Origin: DASUGC01 sp035606665 | Lineage (GTDB): Bacteria > Acidobacteriota > Vicinamibacteria > Vicinamibacterales > SCN-69-37 | Direction of reading: 5' to 3' | DNA length: 64,000 nt | NCBI GenBank assembly: GCA_035606665.1 | Contig: DATNEY010000034.1 | Span: 190,699-254,698 of the forward strand | Shown here: positions 39,299 to 47,070 of the stretch, one piece after another | Layout of the letters: each line of letters starts with the position of its first letter | Numbering within the stretch: position 1 is the stretch's first letter | The notes under the pieces: model-generated | Told to the model about the DNA's origin: nothing | Databases searched by the model: none | What the model saw: only the letters and a program-made list of their open reading frames with translations | Translations under genes and position numbers: made by a program

Positions 39299-41658
39299 TC
39301 CCTGACCTTGAGGACTCCCACGAGGTCGAGCCTGTCGACCCGTCGTCGCACAACCAGCCCCGAGATGATCGCCGATATGGTGACCACTGTCACCGCGAAC
39401 AGGCGCGTCCTGGGCGTGACGATCAGTGGAAATCTGTAGAGCTCGCTGTCGGTGGCCCATACGACCAGCGCACCGAGACCCTGCCCGACGGCGAGGCCGA
39501 TCGGCAGCGCGCACAGAACGATGACCGCCAGTTCGCCGAGCAGGATCGCCGACACTTCACGCCGCGTGAAGCCGAGCACACGCAGGCTGGCCAGGTCGCG
39601 GCTGCGCTCGGACAGGATGATGCGTGATGCGTTGTAGACGACGCCGCCTGCGATGAGCGCCGCGAACATCACGTTGAAAACGATCATCGTGTTCATGTTC
39701 TGGGCAATGGTCTCCTGAAAGCTCTGCACCGCCGCGCGTTTGAGCAGCACCCCCGCCACGACGGGCGTGCGCTTCAGCCGCTCATAGATCGCATCTTCCT
39801 TTGATGAATCGATGCGCAGGTACGCGCCGGAGACTGAGCCGGCCTCCCGCATGAGCTTCCACAACGAGTCCTGCGTCATGTATGCGGACATCCCCATGTA
39901 GTCGTGAACGAGGCGCTGCACCCGCACCTGTCGCACGGGTCTGGCGCCTTCGAGGACACGAAGCTCGACTACGTCGCCGGCCTTGATGTCCAGCACCCCG
40001 CCGAGCGTCGCGGACATGACGAGCCCATCGGCCGCAAGCGGTACCGGTTCGAGGTCCTGGTCGAGCACGCGATTGAGTTGGGGATCCGGAGACAGGCCCG
40101 TGATAGCCGTTCGCCTGGAGCGATGGCCGTGCCGGATGTCCACGGGCACGACGCGCGTGGTCTCCATCATGAGCACCCCGTCGATCGCGCGAAGCTCGTG
40201 GGCGGCCGATGCCGACGCGGGCTCATTGAAGGTCAGCGTCACATCCTGGCGCTGCATGACCTCGAATTGCGCGCGGAGGAGCTCCTGGATCGCGTCGATG
40301 AAGAAGAGGCCGACCACGAGAATCGCGACGGCGAGGCTCACGCCGACGATCGCGAGCGAGGTCCGAATCGGCTGACTCGCCGTGTTCCGCAGCACCATCC
40401 TGACGGCGGGTGGCGCCCGTTTTCTGAAGCCGAATCGTTCAATCAGTGTCTGCCGGTACCGCTCCGGCGCGGGCGGCCGCATCGCTTCGGCCGGCGCGAG
40501 CGACACGACGTGACGCACGGCAGTCACAGCGCCGACGACTCCCGCGCCCGCGCCAATCAGCAGCGCGCGCACCATGTACACCGGCGACACGTGGTGAACG
40601 AGCGAGGGAAACTTGAAGAAGTCGTTGTAGAGCCCGACCATCCCCACACCGAGCCACTTGCCCAGCGCCAGGCCCACAAAAGCACCAGTGAGCGAGATCG
40701 CCAGGCTCCAGCCCATGTAGTGCCGGGCCAGCTCGCCGTTTGTATATCCAACCGCCTTGAGCGCCGCGATCTGCTCACGCTGCACCGCGACGATCCGGTT
40801 GAGTGACACGTTGAGCAGGAATGCCGCCACGCCGAGGAAGATCGCCGGCACGATGATGCCGGCCGTCTGCAGCTGCGTCAGCTCATTCTCGAGAAACCAC
40901 GCCGACGTCTGCAGCCGCCGCGGTATCGCTCCGAGGCTGCCGTACGGTTCGAGCAAGGCGTCGGCCTCCGCCATGGCCGCGGGTTCGTCGGCGCCGGGCG
41001 ACAACCGGAGGGAGACATCGTTGAATCCGCCTTCCATGTTGAAGGCGGCACCAAGCGCACGGCGCTCCATCCAGAAGATCCCAAGGCGCTTCGCATCCGG
41101 CAGCAGATCGCCCGGCCGGATGCTATAGACGTACTCGGGAGACAACGCGACGCCGACGATCCGCAGATCACGGCGGGTGCCGTTGATGATGGCGCCGATC
41201 CGATCGCCGGGGCCAAGCCCCCGCTTCTCAGCAAAGCCTTCGCTCACCAGCACCTCGTCGGCGCGGCCCGGCTCGGGGTCGCGTCCGCTCCTCAGGAAGA
41301 CGTCGTTCAACGGCCGCCGGCGCGGAAACTCCATCGAGATCAACCGGCCGGTCATCGGCTCGGTGACGCCGGGAAGATCGACGGTTACATCGACGACCAC
41401 CCGCGCGTCGGCCTGCGCGACGCCATCGATCTGGAGCAGGCGCGAGGTCAGGGACAACGGCGCGCGCTTCGCATTGAGGAAGACATCGCCGAAGCGATAG
41501 TCGGCGTAATAGGCCGCGCGCGTCCGCTGGAGCGAATCGAAGGTGCTGTAGTACGCGACGTACATCGCGATGCCGGCCGAGAGCACGAGGGCGATCGCAA
41601 TCGCCTGGCTCCGCACGTGCAGCAAGTCGCGGATGAGTTTCCGGTGGATCGCGCGCAC
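39295..41658 (-). CDS. MacB/FtsX-like ABC transporter permease
   Basis: 787 aa with an N-terminal membrane helix, a periplasmic domain of about 230 residues (MacB_PCD type: ISMEFPRRRPLNDVFLRSGRDPEPGRADEVLVSE), three helices around 265-400 (FtsX domain), a second periplasmic domain (about 440-640) and three C-terminal helices (FtsX domain). This duplicated organisation is the long 'LolC/MacB-like' permease. It works with the ATPase encoded just upstream and the adaptor downstream; the substrate might be a lipid, peptide or envelope protein. Confidence 0.9.
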   Translation of the reverse strand: MRAIHRKLIRDLLHVRSQAIAIALVLSAGIAMYVAYYSTFDSLQRTRAAYYADYRFGDVFLNAKRAPLSLTSRLLQIDGVAQADARVVVDVTVDLPGVTEPMTGRLISMEFPRRRPLNDVFLRSGRDPEPGRADEVLVSEGFAEKRGLGPGDRIGAIINGTRRDLRIVGVALSPEYVYSIRPGDLLPDAKRLGIFWMERRALGAAFNMEGGFNDVSLRLSPGADEPAAMAEADALLEPYGSLGAIPRRLQTSAWFLENELTQLQTAGIIVPAIFLGVAAFLLNVSLNRIVAVQREQIAALKAVGYTNGELARHYMGWSLAISLTGAFVGLALGKWLGVGMVGLYNDFFKFPSLVHHVSPVYMVRALLIGAGAGVVGAVTAVRHVVSLAPAEAMRPPAPERYRQTLIERFGFRKRAPPAVRMVLRNTASQPIRTSLAIVGVSLAVAILVVGLFFIDAIQELLRAQFEVMQRQDVTLTFNEPASASAAHELRAIDGVLMMETTRVVPVDIRHGHRSRRTAITGLSPDPQLNRVLDQDLEPVPLAADGLVMSATLGGVLDIKAGDVVELRVLEGARPVRQVRVQRLVHDYMGMSAYMTQDSLWKLMREAGSVSGAYLRIDSSKEDAIYERLKRTPVVAGVLLKRAAVQSFQETIAQNMNTMIVFNVMFAALIAGGVVYNASRIILSERSRDLASLRVLGFTRREVSAILLGELAVIVLCALPIGLAVGQGLGALVVWATDSELYRFPLIVTPRTRLFAVTVVTISAIISGLVVRRRVDRLDLVGVLKVRE

Positions 41659-41667
41659 TGATTACCG

Positions 41668-42411
41668 TTACCAGCGCAGGTCCGACGCAGGCAGCCGGCG
41701 TTCGTTCCGGCGCTCCTGGACGATGTGGCCGTCCGCCAGCGAGATCACCCGGTCGGCCATGTCCGCGACGGCGGCATTGTGCGTAATGACGACGGTCGTC
41801 GTGCCCAGCTCTTCGTTGACGCGCGCGATCGCCTCGAGCACGACAACGCCCGTATTGATGTCGAGCGCGCCGGTCGGCTCGTCGCAGAGCAGCACATCGG
41901 GCCGCTTGGCGATGGCTCGCGCGATCGCCACGCGCTGCTGTTCGCCGCCCGAGAGCTGCGAGGGGAAGTGGTCCTGGCGGGGCGTCAGGTTCACGAGCGC
42001 GAGGGCGTCCTCCGGCTTCATCGGCGACGTGACGATGTCCGTGACGAGGGCGACGTTCTCGCGGGCCGTCAGGCTGGGAATCAGGTTGTAGAACTGGAAG
42101 ACGAAGCCGACGTTCTGCCGGCGATAGCCGGTCAGCTCGGCTTCGCTGGCGTTGGTGAGCTCCCGGTCGCGATACTGCACCCGCCCGCTGGTCGGTGTGT
42201 CGAGACCACCAACAATGTTGAGCAGGGTCGACTTGCCACTGCCGGATGGTCCGAGCAACACGACAAACTCGCCCGCCGCGATATCGAGCGAGATGCCGCG
42301 CAGCGCGTGCACATCGACTTCGCCCATCCGATAGATCTTCGTGACACCTTCCAGGGAAAGCACGGCGGGCGTGGCTGACACGCCATCTATCTTATTGGCG
42401 AACTGACTCAT
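41668..42411 (-). CDS. ABC transporter ATPase (LolD/MacB-type)
   Basis: 247 aa with Walker A GPSGSGKST, Q-loop, signature LSGGEQQRVAIARAIAKRPD, Walker B VLLCDEPTGALD and an H-loop (ITHN). The first residues are variable (MSQFANKIDGVSATPAV) and the domain proper starts at LSLEGVTKIYRMGEVDVHALRG. The protein energises the FtsX-like permease encoded nine bases downstream. It is divergent from the DUF883 stress operon. Confidence 0.93.
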   Translation of the reverse strand: MSQFANKIDGVSATPAVLSLEGVTKIYRMGEVDVHALRGISLDIAAGEFVVLLGPSGSGKSTLLNIVGGLDTPTSGRVQYRDRELTNASEAELTGYRRQNVGFVFQFYNLIPSLTARENVALVTDIVTSPMKPEDALALVNLTPRQDHFPSQLSGGEQQRVAIARAIAKRPDVLLCDEPTGALDINTGVVVLEAIARVNEELGTTTVVITHNAAVADMADRVISLADGHIVQERRNERRLPASDLRW

Positions 42412-42501
42412 GGACTGCTGCTCTTAGGTAGCTTCTTGCCCACTTCGCGCGAGCCAGGCTCGACTCCCCGCGCCTCTGATGCAATCCCACCATTCCGCCA
42501 C

Positions 42502-42517
42502 TGGCACATGTCCTGCA
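42502..42517 (+). promoter_or_regulatory. Near-consensus sigma-54 promoter of the DUF883/YqjE operon
   Basis: TGGCACATGTCCTGCA matches the -24/-12 consensus TGGCAC-N5-TTGCA with a single change; GG (42503-42504) and GC (42515-42516) are exactly ten bases apart. It lies about 60 bases before the DUF883 ATG, which has GGAG at good spacing. A short inverted repeat GAACGCC-N6-GGCGTTC (42533-42552) lies in the predicted leader. Confidence 0.75.
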
Positions 42518-42575
42518 GTTTGTTGACGGTCAGAACGCCACGTGAGGCGTTCATGACTTTCCTGAAGGAGTTGAC

Positions 42576-42893
42576 ATGTCCAACACGACGTACCGATCCA
42601 CCACGCGCGACGCGGCCGACGACATTTCGAACATGGCGAGCGAAGCGACCGACGCGGCTGCGAAGGTAGCCGACAACGTTTCAGACATGGCGTCGCGGGT
42701 CTCCGAGCGCGCGTCGGCGATCGGCAAGAAGGCTGTCGACCAGTTCAGCGCCACGACGGAGTACTTCCGCGATCACGACGTCAATGCCATCGCCTCCGAC
42801 GTCAAGTCCTGGGTGAAGGCCAACCCGACGCAGGCCCTCGTCGCGGCCGCGGCTGTCGGCTTCCTCGCCGCCACCCTCATCCGCCGACGGTAG
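42576..42893 (+). CDS. DUF883/ElaB-YqjD-like membrane-anchored stress protein
   Basis: 105 aa: an amphipathic alanine-rich helical region with hendecad-like repeats (ISNMASEATDAAAKVADNVSDMASRVSERASAIG) and a C-terminal segment WVKANPTQALVAAAAVGFLAATLIRRR, a tail anchor found in the YqjD/ElaB family, which binds ribosomes at the inner membrane in stationary phase in E. coli. Followed by YqjE-like and DUF3618 genes, an order seen in many bacteria. Likely under sigma-54 control (see 42502). Confidence 0.85.
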   Translation: MSNTTYRSTTRDAADDISNMASEATDAAAKVADNVSDMASRVSERASAIGKKAVDQFSATTEYFRDHDVNAIASDVKSWVKANPTQALVAAAAVGFLAATLIRRR

Positions 42894-42901
42894 GAGCAGC
42901 T

Positions 42902-43288
42902 GTGTCCACCGAGGATCGCTCCATCGGCGCCGTCATCTCGGACATCGTCGGCGATCTCCAGGAGATCGTCCGGGCCGAGGTCCGGCTGGCCAGGGCGGAG
43001 GTTCGCGAGGAAATCGCCAAGATCAGGCGTGGCGCCGTCCTGACGGTTTCGGGAGCCGTCATCCTGGTCCTGGCGTTCGGGCTGATGCTGCTCTCAGCGG
43101 TCTACGCCCTGGCGCTCGTCTGGCCGCTCTGGATGGCGGCCCTGGCCGTTGGAGCGGTCACAGCAGTGGCCGGCGCGGCGCTCGCAATGGCCGGCCGCAA
43201 GCACTTCGTTTCAGTGAAGCTGCCTCCGCAGAGGACAGCAGCCACAGTCAGGGAGAATCTCCAGTGGGCGAAGACACGAACCAAATAG
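42902..43288 (+). CDS. YqjE/phage holin-like (putative actinobacterial holin superfamily) membrane protein
   Basis: 128 aa from a GTG. After an amphipathic N-terminal helix (SDIVGDLQEIVRAEVRLARAEVREEIAK) come two membrane helices (about 46-68 and 74-95), the pattern of the YqjE/phage_holin_3_6 family. These proteins accompany YqjD-like proteins; direct function is not known. Its 3' end overlaps the start of the DUF3618 gene by 25 bases. Confidence 0.85.
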   Translation: MSTEDRSIGAVISDIVGDLQEIVRAEVRLARAEVREEIAKIRRGAVLTVSGAVILVLAFGLMLLSAVYALALVWPLWMAALAVGAVTAVAGAALAMAGRKHFVSVKLPPQRTAATVRENLQWAKTRTK

Positions 43289-43713
43289 AACGCGAGATTC
43301 GGAACAAGCGCGAACATCTCGGTCGCAACCTCGACGAGCTCGGAGACCGCGCACGGGAGCTCGCCGACTGGCGCACGCACTACCAGAACCATGCGGGCAC
43401 GTGCCTGGGCATGGCGTTCGCCGCAGGAGCGGTTCTCGCGATGGCGCTGGTGCCACGCAGCAGCGGCGACCACGACGTCACCGACCACGACAATAGCCAC
43501 GATCCATATCGGCCGCGCCTCGCCGCGGCGCCGTCGCGGCGCAACGGAACCCTCGCGCGGGTCATGCACGAAGCCGACGAGACCTGGGGACACATTGCGG
43601 ACGCGCTCTTGCGCACGGCGTCCGCGAAAGCCATCCAGGTCGTCTCGGAACTCGTGCCGGCAGTGCGGGAGCATCTGGAGCCGCAGCCGCCGTCGAACGA
43701 TCACGTGCACTGA
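43264..43713 (+). CDS. DUF3618-like membrane-associated protein
   Basis: 149 aa from a GTG inside the previous gene. The N-terminus IEREIRNKREHLGRNLDELGDRARELADWRTHY matches DUF3618 ('IE..I...R..L...ld.L...') of the YqjK-like/holin operons; a membrane helix follows (CLGMAFAAGAVLAMALV). The C-terminal region has an amphipathic helix (ETWGHIADALLRTASAKAIQVVSELV). Probably co-expressed with the two preceding genes. Confidence 0.8.
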   Translation: MGEDTNQIEREIRNKREHLGRNLDELGDRARELADWRTHYQNHAGTCLGMAFAAGAVLAMALVPRSSGDHDVTDHDNSHDPYRPRLAAAPSRRNGTLARVMHEADETWGHIADALLRTASAKAIQVVSELVPAVREHLEPQPPSNDHVH

Positions 43714-44307
43714 GACACACCCGTCTGAAGCCGGGCGAAGTCAAGAACCAATTGCAGGTTGTAGGTTGTTGGTTGAAGGTTGGTGAGCAATCCCCCACCC
43801 AGGGGGTGGCGCCATGTCCGGGGGCGATCGCGCGTGCGGTCTCTCACATCTGGAACTTCGCGCGTCGGGCTCCATCAGCAGTGCGTCGCGAATTGCGACG
43901 TTGTGCGTCAGCACAGCGAGGAGATCGGGAGCGCGTCAGTTCACCGCTCGGCGCGAGCACAACGCCCGGTATGGCGCCGGCCGCCTGGCGATGGGGCTTG
44001 TGAGCCCGGTGGTCCGTCCGACACTGCGTCCTCCTTTCGGAAGATTCGGGCCCTTGAACACCGTTCGTGCGAACCCATCGGGCCCAACGCCTGGCGGCGT
44101 TCGATGGATCTGAATCCACACTACGCCTGCATCAGGGGGCTGTCAACGATCCAATCAAGCATCGCAATCGCGGTTCAGGGTTCAGGGTGCAGGGTTCCGG
44201 GTTCAGGGTGCGAGGAACGTACTTCGCTTGTCGATGTTTGTTTTACAGATCTTGCACCGGCAGCAGAACGAACGCCTTGCCAATGAGGCGAGCCAGGTTT
44301 GACCCGC
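43714..44307. other. Gene-poor stretch with word-repeat tracts
   Basis: No coding frame with recognisable protein content was seen on either strand. Two word-repeat tracts are present: TTGCAGGTTGTAGGTTGTTG and following words at 43752-43785 and GGTTCAGGGTTCAGGGTGCA and following words at about 44173-44215. The remainder (43790-44160) has no obvious structure; a decayed gene cannot be excluded. Confidence 0.5.
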
Positions 44308-44490
44308 CTAACGCAGGTTGATCGTCGGCCCGATGATGCCGAATGCTTGCAGCAGCCAGAGGCAGAGGACGAGCACGACGACGACGCGCAGCACGGTCTT
44401 GATGGGCGGCGACATCGGAACGTAGTTCTCGATGAGGTACATCACGAGTCCGACGACAACCAGGACGACAATCAGGTAGATCAGGCTCAT
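44308..44490 (-). CDS. Small two-helix membrane protein (Thivi_2564-like family)
   Basis: 60 aa. Two hydrophobic helices (LIYLIVVLVVVGLVMYLI and VLRVVVVLVLCLWLLQAFGII) are joined by the short loop ENYVPMSPPIKT. The arrangement and the IxxYIPM/K core match the small Thivi_2564-like family, of unknown function, often found in stress-related clusters. Confidence 0.7.
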   Translation of the reverse strand: MSLIYLIVVLVVVGLVMYLIENYVPMSPPIKTVLRVVVVLVLCLWLLQAFGIIGPTINLR

Positions 44491-44713
44491 GGTCAGCTCC
44501 GGGCCTTAGTACGGCAAGAACAGTGCCCAGCAAAAACTGACTATCGATGCTGTTCCTTGCGGGCGGACGGCCAAAGCTGGCTAATTCGTTACCCGGTTTG
44601 GCCTGGGGTGCGCCTTGGCTTCGACCCGAAGCACGCCCGTCATGACAGGCGCAATTCGGTGATGAATCCTTCCTTGCCGGAGCGCCCAATGCCGTCACGA
44701 TCACCCAGCGTGG

Positions 44714-44914
44714 TCAACGCCTTGCTGCGAGCTGGCCGGGCGAGCTCTTGTCTGTAACGTGACCGACGATCTCGTGGGTCCGCTTGTCAGTCGTCCAGAC
44801 GTGGCCGCAGTAGGCGCACCGGAAATAATCCACGCGGGCAATGTCCGACATGCTGAGCTGGCGCGGGCTAGCGGCGAAGCAATTCGGGCAGGAGCGAGTC
44901 TGAACCGGACCCAT
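44714..44914 (-). CDS. Small zinc-ribbon protein, copy 1
   Basis: 66 aa with CPNC and CAYC (RTRSCPNC...YFRCAYCGHVWTTDKRTHEIVGHVT). It is clearly homologous to the opposite-strand gene at 45215 over about 45 residues (SCPNC-A-x2-PRxLS-x2-DI-x-V...RC-x2-CGHVWTTDK-T-EIV-H-T). Four cysteines suggest one structural zinc. No function is known. Confidence 0.55.
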   Translation of the reverse strand: MGPVQTRSCPNCFAASPRQLSMSDIARVDYFRCAYCGHVWTTDKRTHEIVGHVTDKSSPGQLAARR

Positions 44915-45214
44915 AAGGGACCACCTTCAGTGCGATGCTGGCCGCGTGGGGGACGCGGCAGACCCACTCTAGTGATCACCCCGGCACCACATGCCGGACG
45001 CTTTATCAGGAGAGGTTGCTACGAGAGAATCCGGAGTCTAGACCCAGCGTCAACGCGGTACCTGTACCGAATTGCACACCCGGGCCTCGCCCTTCTTCGC
45101 CTTCGGGAAGGGTCACGAAGGTGCAACGGTTATGCGAAGGTTTCCGCGGACGGACAAGCTGCCTTCGGGTGTGGTTGCAACCGTGGCTACAGGAGCGTAG
45201 GCTTCGCGGCGGTC

Positions 45215-45403
45215 GTGCCTATCCTCTCGTGCCCCAACTGCGGCGCTCACACGCCGCGAGAGTTGTCCGGGCCTGACATCCTGAAGGTCAACCGCTACCG
45301 TTGCGGCGAGTGCGGCCATGTGTGGACGACCGACAAGACGACGAACGAGATCGTGACCCACATCACGCCGCTGACGCGGAAGCCGGCGGAGAAGAAGCCC
45401 TAG
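45215..45403 (+). CDS. Small zinc-ribbon protein, copy 2
   Basis: 62 aa from a GTG (VPILSCPNCGAHTPRELSG), with CPNC and CGEC cysteines and the block CGHVWTTDKTTNEIVTHIT shared with the minus-strand copy. The start is uncertain because the frame is open upstream to 44759 without recognisable content and AGGAG is about 19 bases away. The last gene before the island boundary. Confidence 0.5.
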   Translation: MPILSCPNCGAHTPRELSGPDILKVNRYRCGECGHVWTTDKTTNEIVTHITPLTRKPAEKKP

Positions 45404-45437
45404 CAGCCGAGAGACGGACGGATTTCTTAGGAAAGAT

Positions 45438-45484
45438 TGGAGCCGGCGCGCGGACTTGAACCGCGGACCTGCTGATTACGAATC
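45438..45484 (-). tRNA. 3' fragment of tRNA-Thr(CGU), putative attachment site
   Basis: Read on the minus strand the 47 bases run from the anticodon loop to the encoded CCA: loop TTCGTAA (anticodon CGT), 3' anticodon stem TCAGC, variable loop AGGTC, T-arm CGCGG-TTCAAGT-CCGCG with a perfect stem, acceptor strand CGCCGGC, discriminator T and CCA. The 5' half (acceptor, D-arm and 5' anticodon strand) is missing: the sequence 5' of the loop reads GCCGAAAGC. It is therefore not a functional tRNA but the duplicate left by site-specific integration. Confidence 0.85.
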
Positions 45485-45613
45485 GCTTTCGGCGATCGAA
45501 AACGTTCGAAAATCTAATAATCCCAACCGGTGGGGACGCAGAACGTTGCAAACGACGGCAACGTGCTGCATCCCCGCTGCATCCTCGACTCCACGACAAA
45601 CCCTGAAAACGAA

Positions 45614-45644
45614 AGCGGTCGACTCCTCGCAAGAGTCGACCGCT
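45614..45644 (-). terminator. Rho-independent-type terminator near the island edge
   Basis: AGCGGTCGACTC (45614-45625) and GAGTCGACCGCT (45633-45644) form a perfect 12-bp stem with a 7-base loop. On the minus strand it is followed by TTTCGTTTTC, so it most likely stops transcripts running toward the tRNA fragment. Confidence 0.75.
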
Positions 45645-46263
45645 GATTTGCGGTTACGGGGCTTCCTCCCGGACCGCACGAACGCGACAGTCGGGATTGT
45701 ACCGCGACCTCGCGCTCGATGCGCCGACCGAACAGCGCGACACGAAGAGGTTCGGCAAGCCGGGCTGCACGCACTCTGCGCAGCGCCTGATGTGAGCAGA
45801 CGCGCGACTCTGACCCGGCGAGGACGCCGCCGGGATCGAACTGCGGGTCTAGACTTGCCATCAGGGAATTGCGTCCGTCACCCGGCGGACGCCCGAAGCA
45901 TCTCGCGCGTTGTCACTCGGGTGACACGCGACGCGCAAGACTCTTCGCGACGGTCTACGGCTGACCGCCCACCCGGAACCATCCGGCCCGCCCAACAAGT
46001 TGATGCGAGTCGCAACGCGCAGATCACTCGGCACGAATCGAAGGCACACCTTCGTCTACACGTGTAGGCGCGTTCTCGATAACGCGAAGCTCTAGCTGAA
46101 ACCCGTACGGCGCAACGACATGCGCGGAGGGCTGCCTGCAGTCAGGCAGCGGGCGGGAGGCAGTCAACCCCGAGACTGCTGGTTCCAGCTAGGTGTTACT
46201 CGCTACGGCGAGTGGATTTCCCAGTCCCGGCCACCGGGCGGGAGGTAAAGCCGGGGGTGTCAC

Positions 46264-47007
46264 TCAAGACTTCTCGCCCGCGAGCCGCAGGTACTTGTCG
46301 ATGATTTCTCGGAGAGCGTTGATACGAAACTGCGCCCGTTGATTTCGCTCGTTCCACGTTGCGTCGCGGTCCTGCCTGACGACGCCAATCGCCGCCAAGT
46401 CGGCTGCTGTGAAGTCCCAAAATCTGTTGATGTCACGGGATGAACAGTTGAGCGCCTCCATTTCGGCCTTGATCTCGTGCTCATAGGTGGACATCTCTGT
46501 CTTCCACTCATCGCCCTTCTGGCCCTGACTCTTGACCTTGTTCGCCAGGTGGTGCGTGAGATGGTGCAAGCGCGGCTGAAGAGCCTCGGCAATTGCCTTC
46601 GCTTTGGATTGCGAGATCGCGACCTGTTCCAAACTGGCGCTCTGTTTTGCGAGTTCAGACCGAGCGGCATCGCGCTCGCGCTGCGCCGCTGCCAGGTCTG
46701 ACTGAACCAAATCACGTGCGATGAGGGCAGCGACATGCAGCGACTCAGGAGCCGTCCAGACATACCGGCCAATGGGACGTAGCAAGTAGTGAAACAGCAA
46801 TAAACCGAGCACAGCACCTACAGCCGGACCCCAAACGTTCACCCAAGCCTCTGTGCTACCGATCAAGAGCCGTGTCATGACGGCACCAGCGCCGCCGATG
46901 GCAACGTCGCTCCATGACCATCGGCCTGGTCTACTGGCCCTTCGACGCTGGTGCCGGTATTCGACTATTCGTTGTTGATCGCGCTCTTGATCTACCTCGA
47001 TGGACAT
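46264..47007 (-). CDS. Membrane protein with coiled coil, unknown function
   Basis: 247 aa: a charged N-terminus with many arginines, two hydrophobic segments (about 35-50 and 55-80: WGPAVGAVLGLLLFHYLLRPI), then a long soluble helical region (about 90-165; RDLVQSDLAAAQRERDAARSELAKQSASLEQVAISQSKAKAIAEAL) and a C-terminal helical part. No family was recognised. It is the first gene inside the island, 63 bases from the GmrSD-like gene and on the same strand, so it may be its partner. Confidence 0.65.
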   Translation of the reverse strand: MSIEVDQERDQQRIVEYRHQRRRASRPGRWSWSDVAIGGAGAVMTRLLIGSTEAWVNVWGPAVGAVLGLLLFHYLLRPIGRYVWTAPESLHVAALIARDLVQSDLAAAQRERDAARSELAKQSASLEQVAISQSKAKAIAEALQPRLHHLTHHLANKVKSQGQKGDEWKTEMSTYEHEIKAEMEALNCSSRDINRFWDFTAADLAAIGVVRQDRDATWNERNQRAQFRINALREIIDKYLRLAGEKS

Positions 47008-47070
47008 TCCGGGACCCCAGAAGGAAATGACCGACTAAAGTGGATGTCGCAAGGCGTGATGTGGCATTGC

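Larger units (their letters stand above)
45404..46263. other. Island boundary region without a recognisable gene
   Basis: About 860 bases hold a tRNA fragment, a strong terminator hairpin and several short palindromes, including CTGCCTGCAGTCAGGCAG (around 46132) and ACTCGCTACGGCGAGT (around 46198). Open frames here lack recognisable protein content and no integrase remnant was found on either strand. Confidence 0.55.

Noticed and set aside
39299..39514. N-terminal extension of the HlyD-type adaptor
   Set aside because: The frame is inside the permease gene and lacks protein-like composition; MKKYLWW at 39298 is a normal membrane anchor.
45456..46067. 612-base plus-strand open frame across the island edge
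   Set aside because: Its translation is rich in Arg/Thr/Ser without domain content, and it runs through the tRNA fragment and terminator hairpin; treated as noncoding.
46264..47007. Coiled-coil membrane protein as a Zorya- or MotAB-like defence component
   Set aside because: No conserved MotA/B or OmpA motifs are seen; the likeness is only two hydrophobic segments plus a coiled coil.
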